NCBI RefSeq assembly: GCF_964204645.1 | Contig: NC_134034.1 | Span: 10,101,414-10,165,413 of the forward strand | Length of the DNA stretch: 64,000 nucleotides | Origin: Tubulanus polymorphus | Lineage: Eukaryota; Nemertea; Palaeonemertea; Tubulaniformes; Tubulanidae | Direction: 5' to 3' | In this document: one piece after another, positions 1 to 13,323 of the stretch | Numbering within the stretch: position 1 is the stretch's first letter | Layout of the letters: every line of letters begins with the position of its first letter | Translations under genes and position numbers: made by a program | Notes under the pieces: generated by a model | Told to the model about the DNA's origin: nothing | Databases searched by the model: none | What the model saw: the letters and a program-made list of their open reading frames with translations, nothing else

Positions 1-196
1 ATTTCTGGAGCAGATTTTTCTGTTCGCGGATCAGTTTGCTGCGTCCCTCGTATAAACTTTCGTCCATCGCCGTTCTCTGCGACGACGACGATGACGACAT
101 TTGCGAAAAACTTTCGTCCAAATTACCAATGACCTCTCGTATCGCGTCCGCAGTGCCTTTCAAGTTTTTCATCGACTCCACGTCGACGACATTTTC
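1..196 (-). CDS. Partial downstream exon of the acidic nuclear-type gene (helical segment)
   Basis: On the minus strand a strong acceptor (pyrimidine-rich, ending CCCACCGCAG) is followed from position 196 by about 65 open codons that run off the window's left edge. The segment carries IREVIGNLDESF, a serine run, then a charged helical stretch with LIREQKNLL. It resembles the end of the exon at 1241-1604 (IKRVIGKLDETV), so the two look like diverged copies of one helical unit in one gene. The stretch could instead belong to a separate gene. The acceptor and open frame are seen; joining it to the upstream exons is inference. The true 3' end lies outside the window. Confidence 0.6.
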
Positions 197-1240
197 CTGC
201 GGTGGGAATGAAAATAATTCTAAATACTTCTTAGGCTCTTCACCACATAAAGGGCGGCAACTGTTACTGGCTTCTTCCCTGAATTTTTCCCCTGACTGTT
301 CCCTGACAGGTACGTTGCAAACTAAGATAAAAACCCATTATCTACAAATTAAAAGAATTTAAAAACAAGAATTTATTTATTCAATCTAAAGTATATAGAA
401 TAACGACGTTTCAATTGCATCCTAAAGATCATCGACACCTGACGATGATCTCTAGGGTGAGATCGAAACGTCGTGTATTCTATATATTTTAGATTGAATA
501 AATTCTGGTTTTTAAATTCTTTTAATCTGTAGATAGTGGGTTTTTATCTTATTATCCGTTCACCACGTTTGAGTTTGGTTATCGTTCTACGTTGGAAACT
601 GTTTTATGGATGATCAACAAATTTCCCTGACTTTTCCGCGTTCTTGTAAGCTTTCTTTGTTTTACAGAGTTTCCGGACTATTATTCCTTGACACGCACGA
701 TGCCCTTTAACAATCCTTAACCCTGACTTTCTCTCAACTTGAGGCCATTTTACTGGTCGCACGCGAGTTAGGCGAGGATTACTGTAGATGGCCACACTTA
801 CCAACTGACATGACGACGGCATCATTTTTTCACAAGTCGCCTGAAGGTCGGGAACCTGTTCAAAAAAAATACCGAGCAATTACACATTAAAACTCTACTA
901 TGATAGCTACAACTAATTTTAACTTAACATGCTCAAAATGATCGTGTTGTTCGTGACCTATAAGAATTCTGTAAAAGCCACCATTTTCTGAGGACAGGTG
1001 CGTGGTCATGGCTTACTCTAATAATCTTAGACCAGTCTAAACTCATTTTGGTTTCATAGCCAATCTTTAGACTTAAGACCAGTCTTTAGATTCTTTCATG
1101 AAGATTATCATTGGTCTTAGTGTAGATTTCGGACTCAAGTCACTATACAGTGCAATTGGGCGCTAGTTTAACAAGGCAGCATTTCTCTATTTAGGCTGAA
1201 TTAACTGAAATTTCAAAGTACACGAATCGACGGTACCGAC
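197..1240 (-). other. Presumed intron with a foldback repeat
   Basis: About 1 kb between two coding segments. It contains a long hairpin at 321-552, runs of the ttccctgactttt type common in degraded dispersed repeats (260-320 and 610-720), and part of the 47 bp 'gaccagtctaa' repeat family at about 1015-1130. The minus-strand frame of 604-879 resembles no protein I know and I treat it as chance. Confidence 0.4.
321..552. repeat. Foldback element with long imperfect hairpin
   Basis: The left arm (from actaagataaaaacccatt) and right arm (ending gtgggtttttatctta) are reverse complements with small gaps over roughly 85-90 bp each, including a shared inner acgacgttt / aaacgtcgt step. The central part on the plus strand holds CTGACGA at 439-445, a six-base perfect stem (GATCTC with GAGATC) and GAAACGTC at 465-472, the core order of a hammerhead ribozyme. 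A related hairpin lies at 15019-15131. It is likely a nonautonomous mobile element or the remnant of one. Confidence 0.6.
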
Positions 1241-1604
1241 CCATTTCTGTTGTAGTGTTTTGATCAATAGTTGCTGTTGCTCAGCGTTTCCGTCGCTGCT
1301 GCTCAAACGTTCGACGGTTTCGTCGAGTTTCCCGATGACTCGTTTGATCGTTTTCACGTCGTCTGCCTCGAGCGTTGAAGTACGTCGGTTCGATTCCGAC
1401 CGGTCGTCGCCGGTTCCAGCTTCTTCCGTCGTCGCCGCTGCCTTTTTCTGTAAAAAGTTTCCGAGAGAATGAAGTCTCATGTCGTGGATGTTTTCACCAA
1501 AAAGGAAAGAAGGTGCATAGATAATTTTGCATAGATAAATGGCAATCACGAAGATGAATATCCAGACCACATTTCTACGCTTCAAAATATAATTGCTTGC
1601 AAGC
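1241..1604 (-). CDS. Exon with transmembrane segment and helical tail
   Basis: This exon follows the RRKSPAK exon 3 of the same gene. The chosen acceptor is AAAAAG before 1604, which keeps phase 0 and gives an 86-nt intron; an AAAAG acceptor at 1646 would also fit but leaves only a 44-nt intron. The exon encodes a basic stretch (LKRRN), one hydrophobic helix (VVWIFIFVIAIYLC, likely membrane spanning), then an Ala/Glu/Asp-rich linker and a predicted coiled segment (IKRVIGKLDETV, QQLLIKTLQQK). The 3' boundary is uncertain: donors at 1240 or 1236 are possible, and reading on gives a stop at 1187. A hydrophobic helix close to the C terminus suggests anchoring in a membrane, perhaps the nuclear envelope, which is inference. 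Confidence 0.55.
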
Positions 1605-1689
1605 TTTTTCATACATTGAGACACAAAATTTACAATTTCTTTAAACTTTTCCACGCTTGCGAATTTAGATTATAAGACTTGTTGATTAC

Positions 1690-1875
1690 CTTCGCCGGTG
1701 ATTTACGTCTGGCCATGAACTGTTTCATCATTCGTCGTTTCTCGGCGACTGCGTCGTAGTTCTCTTCGTCGACAGTAGGCGGCGACGACGGCGCGGTGGC
1801 TACTATCGGAGACGCGCTTTCGGTGTCGTTCGAAAAAACCTCGTCGACTGATGACTTTTCGCTGCAGCTGGCACC
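1690..1875 (-). CDS. Exon 3 of the acidic gene, ends in an RRKSPAK motif
   Basis: The exon is bounded by acceptor TTTTAG before 1875 and donor AAG|GTAATC after 1690: 186 nt, exactly 62 codons, phase 0 at both ends. Its last residues are KRRMMKQFMARRKSPAK. Exon 2 ends with a close copy (KRAMRSFMERRKSPAK) at the same place relative to its donor. The motif contains a minimal proline-directed phosphorylation site (SP with a basic residue following). Two adjacent symmetrical exons ending in the same motif point to exon duplication. The function of the motif is unknown to me. Confidence 0.7.
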
Positions 1876-2011
1876 CTAAAACATAGAGATTTTCTACATT
1901 CATAGTAAAAATGGCAGCAATTTTAGAAGTAGGGAAAAGTAGGTGCTCGATTGCATGAAATCTGCTGAAAGATATGTCAAATTTCATAATCTTTATTCTT
2001 AATTCGTTTAC

Positions 2012-5352
<3,341 letters not shown>

Positions 5353-6166
5353 CTGAAAATGTTTGAAGAAAATTTTTCAAAATTTTTTTCTTAATATTTC
5401 CGATCGATTCAAATTCAACCCAGAAATTGAACGTCCCCATTTAATCCCCCTATGACATCATCGAATGAGATCTATCTCCTAAGTAAGATAGATGACTATA
5501 TCCCTCAGTCATGGCATTAGATTTTAGAGGGGTGGCCATCGCTTTCATTTTTACATCCACCCCTCTGCAAGGTAGGATCTGAAGGGTGGGGACTAGTCAT
5601 CCTAGATTTTTGGAGTTAGGCCCAGTTTCACGAAAAAGTTTAAGCCTAAAACGGTTAAGTTTGAATTGTTGTCCTCATTTGAGTTTAACTTTTTTGTGAA
5701 ACCGAGCCCAACCCTTTAAATTTTTTACTATTCTATAAAGTAATTACGAAAGATTCCCTCATGAAAGCCATAAAAATAGCCTTGGAAAACACCATAATTT
5801 TAAGATTTTATCAGGGAGGACCCCAGAATCCCCTTTTGACGGCTTCGTACCAGTTCAGAGCTCGCCACGTCAGGGTTCCCTTACACGATGTGCCCTTCAC
5901 CCTGGTCCCCCACCATCCAAAAAACCTGGCTCCACCCTCGCTCTGAAAGAAAATCAGCCACCCGATATATCTGCAGCCCTACAAGAGTGAGGTCCACATT
6001 GTATCAACATTAAGATTATACCGAAATTGGGCTTAATTTTCTGTATTTTTTTGGGGGGGGAATCGAAAGCCTTGCTACTTCAGCGACCATGAAGTCATAC
6101 ACTTAAAAACGAACGCAGCCCCTTCCAGTTAAGACGGCCGCCCGAGGAATGATATATTCAGCCTAC
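5353..6166 (-). other. Intron between coding exons 1 and 2, with a small foldback element
   Basis: This is an 814-nt GT-AG intron. It contains an inverted repeat at about 5615-5711 (ggcccagtttcacgaaaaag against its complement with t-rich arms). It also has a 'taatccccctatgac' segment at about 5440-5460 that recurs at 40,421-40,436. The plus-strand frame at 5761-5946 looks like chance. Confidence 0.6.
5615..5711. repeat. Small foldback (MITE-like) element
   Basis: The ends, aggcccagtttcacgaaaaa and ttttttgtgaaaccgagccc, are imperfect reverse complements of about 28 bp around a short centre. No coding capacity. Confidence 0.6.
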
Positions 6167-6398
6167 CTAGCGTACTGATGCGACGTTGCTGCATGTTGGT
6201 TTTAAACGCGCGATCGTCGCGCGGCGCGACGAGGTGATTCGGTAACGTGCGACGCCGGTAGAACGGACGACGCACGCAACGCTCTTTCTCCGTCACTTCT
6301 CCGATGAATATCTCATCCTCCGACGACGAGGCGGCGGCCAACGACTCCAGCCACTCCCGCTGCTGCTGCTGCGACAGTTCGTCATCAGCCATCATCGT
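6167..6398 (-). CDS. First coding exon of the acidic gene, GTSE1-like N-terminal motif
   Basis: The acceptor ATTTCAG lies directly before 6398, so a noncoding first exon probably lies further right. Translation starts at the ATG at 6395-6393 (MMADDEL). The donor CTAG|GTAGGC follows 6167 and leaves phase 1, which matches exon 2. Residues about 25-41 read SSEDEIFIGEVTEKERC. This resembles the conserved N-terminal block of vertebrate GTSE1 (G2 and S phase-expressed protein 1), where an acidic stretch precedes F-[FI]-G-x-[VF]-x-x-K-E-R-C. An Arg-rich patch (RRPFYRRRTLPN) follows. GTSE1 is a mitotic microtubule and p53-linked protein, but it has no transmembrane helix, so orthology of the whole gene is doubtful. 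The match is from memory of the family and needs a profile search. Confidence 0.6.
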
Positions 6399-6788
6399 CT
6401 GAAATCGGATGAAAATAATTTTCATAATTTCGCGCCAGAGCACATTATAGGGGATCATTCATTTTTTACGTATGCATAAAATTTAAATTTTTCAACCCCC
6501 CCTCCCCCTCTGTACGCAAAATCGGCCATTTTTTCATATACATTAAGCATTACAGTACCAATTGCACTGACCCCTCCCCATTCCCCTAATGCGTACGTAA
6601 TAAATGAATAACCCCTAGGTAGATTCTGGATTTCGGGGTAGGACTTATCTCAGTAACAAGCGGAGGCCAGTTTTGCAGAAAAGTTGGTTACAATTTACCA
6701 GTAGAAAGTTAGTTGACGAAGTGACAAATAAAAGTTCATTGTCACCATGGTCTCTATCCAGCGGTTACCTTCGACCCACAGGGGCCTG

Positions 6789-6883
6789 ACACAAAAAGTT
6801 TTTGACCCCAGTATCCTAGGTACTATATATAAAGACTTTTTATATATAGTACCTAGGATACTGAGGTCAAAAACTTATTGTGT
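6789..6883. repeat. Near-perfect palindrome of about 95 bp
   Basis: The arms of about 43 bp (acacaaaaagtttttgacc through ggtactatatata) are followed, after a loop of about 9 nt, by their reverse complement ending in ttattgtgt, with only a few mismatches. Long palindromes this clean are unstable, so it is probably a recent foldback insertion or a strong hairpin. Confidence 0.85.
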
Positions 6884-6934
6884 GAGTTTCGGGCCGATCA
6901 AAATTTTACCATTAAAAAACATAATTTTTTGTGT

Positions 6935-7148
6935 TCAAAGGGTATAAGTGCAGATCCGCACCTCTCCGCATAAACGGTTCAATCAATTTCATTAAATATC
7001 ATTGTTTCGGATTCAATGTCATCAGCAATTCAGTACATTGGGATTGGCTAATTATAAGATATCTTCACTAGAAAGATTTTAGCCTGGATTCTGTCATTCA
7101 GCAGATTGCGTCAATCACAGGTGCGGATCTGCACTTAAACCGTTCAAA
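6935..7148. mobile_element. MITE-like element with about 28 bp terminal inverted repeats
   Basis: The left end ttcaaagggtataagtgcag continues to atccgcacct and is mirrored at the right end (aggtgcggatctgcactta then ccgttcaaa). The interior of about 150 bp is AT rich with no open frame. It has the size and structure of a nonautonomous DNA transposon. Confidence 0.7.
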
Positions 7149-7389
7149 GTTATCGACTTTTATTCCCCCAGAGCCAGACCATCCTGACTTTGATTTAGAA
7201 TTAGAAATAATTTGCAGATATAAATGGAATAAGGGGTGTCCAACTGAAGAAAGTGCACTAGAATCCAATTATCAATCAATTTTTTTTTGAAGATTCGGGC
7301 AATGTCAATTTTTGGGGTCATTTATATATTGGAATTCATTGAATGAAGTAGGCCTATATGTACCACCATCCCGAAATAAAGAAAACGCT

Positions 7390-7740
7390 GTGGCTACTCG
7401 TACAGACCAGTACGGATTACTCTGGAGGCTATTCGTACGGAACTAGGATCTGTACGCTAATAACTGTCGCTGATTGGCTGATTAACGCCGCGCATGCGCA
7501 CAGAGGTGCGCGACTTAGAAAATTCAAGGAAAGTGTGGAGAATAGAGTTAGAGAAAAATAGAGCAGATCGAGCGAGACTCGAACCCGGGCCAGTAAATTA
7601 CTAGCGCAGCATCGTACCACTAGACCACCGAGCTCGCTGACAGTCGACCGAATGTTTTAACTACATATAGCCTCACCTTACCCTAACCCCCAATACCTTC
7701 CTGTACACATTATTCGTACGGGTCCGTACAAGTAGCCACT
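7390..7740. mobile_element. TIR element carrying a tRNA-like segment
   Basis: The ends are inverted repeats: gtggctactcgtac at the left and gtacaagtagccac at the right, each followed inward by further matching stretches (ccagtacgga / ggtccgtac). Inside, on the minus strand, is a tRNA-like block. No transposase is encoded, so this is a nonautonomous element. Confidence 0.65.
7566..7638 (-). pseudogene. tRNA-like sequence (SINE head or tRNA pseudogene)
   Basis: On the minus strand there is an A-box-like tggtctagtgg, then after about 40 nt a B-box-like ggttcgagtct, flanked by gcgagc and gctcgc that could pair as an acceptor stem. The anticodon arm gives a five-base loop rather than seven and the T stem has mismatches, so I do not call a functional tRNA. 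It lies within the TIR element at 7390-7740. Confidence 0.55.
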
Positions 7741-9547
7741 TCGTAAAGAAAAATATTGCAGCTGATCCAGCCACAAGTTACCTATTGAACTGGTGGAATT
7801 CTTTTATAATCGGATGGGCTTTCGATTAACTAACTTATTACCACGATATCTGGACTGTAGTTTGTGAAAATATCCGATGAGTGAAACTAAACCACAGACA
7901 GGTTACTGACTATCCAGGGCGGTGTCTCGGTCAGTGAATCAAAATGTGGTGCGGTGGTGGTGGGTGGATGAGATTGAGGAGTTTTTTATTGGCCGGCAAC
8001 CACTACCTACCGCACCGGTACCTAAAACGCTACCGTCACTGACCCCTTCCAAAATGGTGTCAAGTCAACCGTACTTAAACTTACACTCGAACAACTCGCT
8101 TAAAGTCTAATCAATCGAACATTCTCATCAGAACTCTCAGAATATTTTTGACAGCTTCCTTTCCTTTCGTAAATTAGCGAAATTCCCGCATTAAAGTCGG
8201 TCGATTTTCATCAATATTTATCCGGTTTTTATTCCAAAGGCCCAAATAAAAAAGGGTTTACAAACAAATACAATTAACCCATCCAAAATTAAATAACAAA
8301 AATATTTTCTAAACTTGGAAAAAGGCTAGAATTTTTAATCATGCTAATAATTATCACAAAACTATTGATCAAATTGAGACCTGTTTCTTCGGGCGCCCTA
8401 TTTCACGGTATCGGACTTTACACAACTAGCGCCGTATTTCACGGTATCGGACTCTGACTGTGCAGAAACGTTCGCTAGAAACGCCGGGAATCATTGGCAC
8501 TTTTAACAAATCGCTGGAATATGACAACTGATTTCCATTAGAATGATTTGTTACGTTGCAGACGTTTTTATAAGAGGGATTTTATCGTAAATTTAATGAA
8601 CATTGAATTTCTTTAGCAGATGTTTAGACTCAGCCATAGAGCGGAGTCTGTGACTCTGACGCCCAGGCGGCCCCGGTCCGTTTGACTCGCACCAATTCCA
8701 AAACTTTTAAGACAGTAGTAAATTTAGACTCCATTCTAGCACTATTTTCAAAACTAAGAGAATAGTGACGTTTTGACTCGATTGACCATCCTCCAAACTG
8801 AGCCGCGTTGACTAAATTCTTCACTGTTTTTTTTAAATGCTTGAACCTAACGCTCCAAAACCCGACCACACCGGTCCCGACTACCACTGAAGCTAAAGCT
8901 CGAACAGCTTTCGACTGCTAACCGATGCCGACCTGCGTCAGTTTCCGCGGATCCAAAGTCATTCATAAATCATCGCAGTTGTTTATTAAGACACGCACGT
9001 AATCTGAACCTTGCAATTCGACTGACACCTCTCGATCGAGCCACTGAGTACCTTTAATGGCCGTTAACGCGCGAGATGTACAAACGACGGGCCATCAATT
9101 TTACCCCCGTTCAAATCTCGGCGGCCGCGGTTCTCATCATCTCCGTAGCAATTTTATATATTCATCGCTGATTGAACGTGATCGACGAGCGTAGGATGGC
9201 TCCGGCGTGTATAGTAGTCGCGCGATGAACACGAGTTAAACACGCCGCCGGGATTAGCGGTAGATTAATACCGGGATCACTGGTAGCAACAGTCGCAGAC
9301 GACCCGGCGCGCATCATCGATATACTCTTCTTCCACCGGTAATAAGGCTAAGCATGATTGATACATTGTTTCTCATTTTGTTGAGCTTAAAACTTGGCCC
9401 GACTGGGGCCGCTTATCTAGCCCTAAATCATGATCAAACTAACAATAACAGACCCGGCAGTTATAGAAATGAAACTGATTACCAAGTTTTATCGCGGTTT
9501 TCAAAATTACCCTGTTGATCATGAGAAACACGTTTAGCATTAGCCTA
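7741..9547. other. Noncoding stretch, little seen
   Basis: There is a short direct duplication at about 8394-8455 (tatttcacggtatcggact twice) and otherwise unique sequence. The frames at 7922-8110 and 8630-8887 have no recognisable domains or supporting splice structure. Confidence 0.4.
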
Positions 9548-9768
9548 AGTTACCAGCGATGAGAGAGGGAGAGAGAGGGAAATAGAGAGTGAGAGTGAGA
9601 GGATGAGAGTGAGAGGGGAGAGAGAGGGAAAGAGAGAGTGAGAGGGGAGAGAGAGAGGGGGAGAGGGTGAGAGAGTGAGACAGGGAAAGAGAGAGTGAGA
9701 AGGGAGAAAGGGAGTGAGAGTGAGAGGAGAGAGAGGGAGTGAGAGGGAGAGAGAAAGGGAGTGAGGAG

Positions 9769-9801
<33 letters not shown>

Positions 9802-9835
9802 GGAGTGAGGGAGTGAGGGAGTGAGAGGGAGAGAG
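9548..9835. repeat. GA-rich low-complexity tract
   Basis: About 290 bp of irregular gagaggga/gtgagag units, purine-only on the plus strand apart from scattered t. The Ser/Leu frame on the other strand is an artefact of the repeat. Confidence 0.9.
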
Positions 9836-10019
9836 CTAGCACCGGGGAAAGATTGATATCACGAATGTCGTTCGGTTAAATTAATGTCAAAGTATTTCAT
9901 CTCTCAGATCAAGTCGTTCACGATCCCCGCCGCGCCGTCGTCGCGTTACGTTTTGATGTGAAGGAGACGACAGTAATCTATTTCGGCATGAATTCATCGA
10001 CTGTGTATGGATGGATAGA

Positions 10020-10378
10020 CTACACTCTCCCCCTCTCATCTCCCCCTCTTCCCTCCCCTTCCCTCTCTCGTTCTTCTCTCATACACTCTGCCTACTTTTC
10101 CCCCTCCTCTTTTTCCTTCCCTTTCTCCTCGCTTACTATCCCCTCCCATTCTCCCTCTTCCCCTCTCTCCTCTGCCGAACACATTCCCCCTCCTTTCTCT
10201 CCCTCCCTATCCCCTTTCTCTTTCTCCCTTTCCTCTATCAACACGTCCCCCTCTCTCCCTCCCCCTCTTCTATCAAACACGCTCTCCCCACTCACAAAGT
10301 TCCCCCTTTCTCTTCCATGCACACACTCTCGACTCCCCTCTCTCACACAATATCTCCCTCTCCCCCCCCCCATTCTCA
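10020..10378. repeat. CT-rich low-complexity tract
   Basis: About 360 bp of irregular pyrimidine-rich sequence (ccctctc units), a mirror counterpart of the GA tract 200 bp to the left. The overlapping frames in both directions are by-products of composition. Confidence 0.85.
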
Positions 10379-11250
10379 GAAAGCGATGTCCTTTATCGGC
10401 GCATTATTTTAATATAAGAGCTTCGATATTAGTCGATGAACCGTTCGGCTGCTCGTTAAACGCCTCTCGTCGGAATTCGTAAAGAGATGATAAATATGTA
10501 ACTTATTTTCAGCTATTCCTCGTGCACGCTTCACACGCGATACTGACATCAACAAGCTCAGCCGCCGTCGTGCACCGAACTGCTCCCGTTTCGCCGCCAC
10601 CCGTTCTGCGCGGCGATGAGAACATTATTGCCGTCTTGTATGAATGGAACGATTGGACTGAATTATGCATTTCGTCGTGATTTATCCTCCGATAAAATAT
10701 GGATATTCTCCGAGAATATGCGCGCGGTGTGAAGAGATTCATACCTGAAACGCGTTGCTCAAATGAACGACCAGTGATTGCTTTTAGGAATTTTTAGTAT
10801 GACCGCCCTTTCTCGTGGCATTCGAGCGGGCCTTAATATAGAGAATTTTTACTGCGCGAGAATTTAAACTTTTCACTTCGATGGGAAACAAATACAAACG
10901 AAACAACTAAAAAAAAGACCCCAGCCGTCTCTAGATCCACAGGGTTACACTGGTACTTACAGCTGGGACGTAAAACTCTACTTAACTAAACTGTTAACGG
11001 ATAATGGAAGTGGATGCGGTCTGATTTTTCACACCCACGCTGACCAAATCCTGTTCTCATTCTCACTAGGCGGACAGGTAGAGTTTGGCAGCCTCCAATC
11101 TATGTTAATTCAACACGTTAAGAAACTGTCCGTGGTCGAATTTGAAAGACGAAAATGTTATGAACGCTCGCTGGCTGGATAAGGGAAAGGAGAATAATAA
11201 TCACGAGAATAACAAAAATGTAAACCAGAAACAAAGAATAGCTCGATAAT
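10379..11250. other. Noncoding stretch before the methyltransferase 3' end
   Basis: No convincing exon, repeat or RNA gene seen. The minus-strand frames at 10409-10742 show no known domain. Confidence 0.4.
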
Positions 11251-11252
11251 TT

Positions 11253-11283
11253 TTTATTCGTCACATCGACAATGAAATTTATT
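11253..11283 (-). terminator. Poly(A) signals of the methyltransferase-like gene
   Basis: On the minus strand two AATAAA hexamers (plus-strand tttatt at 11253-11258 and 11278-11283) lie about 120-145 nt beyond the stop codon at 11400, a usual distance for a short 3' UTR. Confidence 0.6.
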
Positions 11284-11399
11284 CGTTAGCGATGTCTTTG
11301 TATTGTCGGCCCAACACCTCCACAGCACATCTGATTTGACTAATCAAGCACGGATGACGAAACGATTACGTATAAGCGCTCGACGACTTTTAGAACTAA

Positions 11400-12293
11400 T
11401 CAAGCACGGGCGACTAGAAAGTTTTCATTTATGACAGGTACAATCGGAAACCCGTAACATTCTACGACGTATTTGCGTATTATATCCTGTACTCGCGCTC
11501 GCATCGTTTCTGGTATTTTTCTGTGCGCGAAAAACGTCAAAATCTGGTCGCCGATTTTTTGAATTTCGACATCGCGTTCGCTAGCGTATGATTTGTCGGT
11601 TTGCAGAGCTAGGTGAACTAGGCAACCAGCGGTGTCGACCGAATGCGATATCAACTTCCCTCTGGCTTTGGTTATGACTTCGCGAAAGCTCGCTTCGGTG
11701 TAGTACGCTAGCTCGTCAACGTTCTCAGATGCGTTCGGGTCCAGTAGTCGCCGGATTTCGTTGTTGATCTCGAGAAAAGCCGTGCTAGTCACCATTCGAA
11801 TCAGAGCCCGGCCGTTTTCGGCGGTCAGTCCGTACAAACTGGACTCCAATACACGCGCGGCGTCTTCGATATAGTAGAAAACCTGCGAGAATTCTAACAA
11901 ATCGTAGAAATCTTTCGGCAACAGCGATACGCTATCGCTCGAAAACTTCCACGGATAGATCGTGAATTGGAAACCGTACATCTCGGATAGTAAACTCATA
12001 CGCTTTCCTAAGTCGTCGACGACCAACGGGTTCGATTCGACGCAGTCCAAACGATCGATTTTTACGCCGTCGACGCAGACGACTCGCAAAGTTTCTTCCA
12101 GTATATCTCCGTGCCCCGGTCCGATCGATAACACTCGCAAGCCTCGTATACTTTCGGCATTCTGGTCGCCGTCTTTCTTCAGATCGCGGTAGATATTGCG
12201 CAACTGTTCCGATAGTGTCCTCACCCCGAAAATACTTTGGGTGTGGAATTTACTGAACGTTTGCAGTGACGAATTGTAGTCTTGGTCGTTCAT
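11400..12293 (-). CDS. HNMT-like: Histamine N-methyltransferase-like SAM-dependent methyltransferase
   Basis: This is a single open frame of 297 codons plus stop, starting at the ATG at 12293-12291 (MNDQDYN). Human HNMT is 292 residues, so the length fits. An in-frame ATG four codons upstream and a longer open frame to 12413 are possible, but the N terminus then exceeds the family length. Visible features are an N-terminal YNSSLQTFSKFHTQS block typical of HNMT-like proteins, the SAM-binding glycine motif LSIGPGHGDI at residues 55-64, an acidic ribose-binding position in CVESNP (about 84-89), and YDLLEFSQVFYYIED, which matches the family's central motif. The family transfers a methyl group from S-adenosylmethionine to histamine or related amines in the cytosol; the substrate here is unproven, since invertebrate HNMT-like families are expanded. 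The frame is intact and no intron is evident, so it may be a retrocopy or an ancestrally intronless gene. Confidence 0.85.
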   Translation of the reverse strand: MNDQDYNSSLQTFSKFHTQSIFGVRTLSEQLRNIYRDLKKDGDQNAESIRGLRVLSIGPGHGDILEETLRVVCVDGVKIDRLDCVESNPLVVDDLGKRMSLLSEMYGFQFTIYPWKFSSDSVSLLPKDFYDLLEFSQVFYYIEDAARVLESSLYGLTAENGRALIRMVTSTAFLEINNEIRRLLDPNASENVDELAYYTEASFREVITKARGKLISHSVDTAGCLVHLALQTDKSYASERDVEIQKIGDQILTFFAHRKIPETMRARVQDIIRKYVVECYGFPIVPVINENFLVARA

Positions 12294-12467
12294 GGCTGGG
12301 AACATCAGCGCGAGCACTTCGAATAGTATAGACGTGTCACGGCCGCGATTTTTTTCACAAGAATGTTTCCACCACTTTGTTCGCAGTGCGCATGCTCTGC
12401 TGTAATTGTACACAAATGCACGGGGAATCGCTGAACACCGCCGAGAACTGTGTCAGTGCTACGAGCA

Positions 12468-12490
12468 ATTATCTGAATTTCAGATAATTT
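12468..12490. repeat. Short perfect hairpin upstream of the methyltransferase gene
   Basis: aattatctgaa and ttcagataatt form a perfect 11-bp inverted repeat about 175 bp upstream of the chosen start. It could be a binding site or a small recombination scar next to the inverted duplication. Confidence 0.5.
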
Positions 12491-12547
12491 CTAGTAGGTC
12501 AGTGTAGTGTATGCCGTGCCAACACTGCCAAAAGACACTGTCACTGT

Positions 12548-12747
12548 CATAACCAAAGCCAGAAGGAAGTTGATATCGCATTCGGTCGACGCCGCTTGTT
12601 GCCTAGTTCACCTAGCTCTGCAAACCGACAAATCATACGCTAGCGAACGCGATGTCGAAATTCAAAAAAATCGGCGACCAGATTTTGTCGTTTTTCGCGC
12701 ACAGAAAAATACCTGAAACGATGCGAGCGCGAATACAGGATATACAT
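12548..12747 (+). pseudogene. Broken inverted copy of the methyltransferase gene's 3' half
   Basis: About 200 bp on the plus strand matches the coding strand of the neighbouring minus-strand gene from about 11678 down to 11480, at high identity with scattered substitutions. It covers the ITKARGKLISHSVD to RARVQDI part of the protein. One extra A in the run after GAAATTC shifts the frame, and there is no catalytic N-terminal half, so it cannot encode an enzyme. It sits about 250 bp upstream of the gene in opposite orientation. Confidence 0.9.
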
Positions 12748-13323
12748 ACGTATGTACGGTCTACCTCTTACCCGGACTTCTTCTTATCGGATGGAAAACC
12801 TGCCTATCACAAACCCGGGCGTGAAGCATTTTCTTACTCCATCAATGTTCAAAACTTACACAGAAAAGACTTCGTTGATGAGTCTGACGAATTAGAAATT
12901 TGCCCCACAGAGATCAATATTTGAGGAATTGCACTGGTGTTATAAAAAATTCTGTTTATTTCAAAACCACATTATCCAATGCATGCCTTTGAAGGAGGAA
13001 TCGAATAGATTTCGATCTTATATTTTCAATCATACTAATTTCCATTTCAAGCACGCATGTGCGCATCACTTTTGAAAGCTTAACGACTATTTCTTTAATT
13101 GAATCCTCCAAAAGTTTATGAGTTCAAATATGAATAAAGGGCGCGTGGCAACAAATCTATTTCAAAATTTTTCATGATGTAAAATCGTAGTAATCGAAAA
13201 GATGCCCGGGTTGGCGGGTTGACACGGTGTTTTGTTGGTGTAGGTTGATAGCCGCGAACGCTGATACTGCATTTCTGACATGGAAAGCTTATTGCCAGTC
13301 TAGGTCACTTGACAATATCCAAA
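12748..13323. other. Noncoding stretch, nothing recognised
   Basis: The sequence is AT rich after the pseudogene. I see no exon, hairpin or tandem repeat. Confidence 0.4.

Noticed and set aside
604-879. 91-codon minus-strand frame
   Set aside because: It lies in the presumed intron, contains ttccctgactttt dispersed-repeat sequence and has no domain.
9540-10482. Ser/Leu- and Pro-rich frames
   Set aside because: Composition artefacts of the GA and CT tracts.
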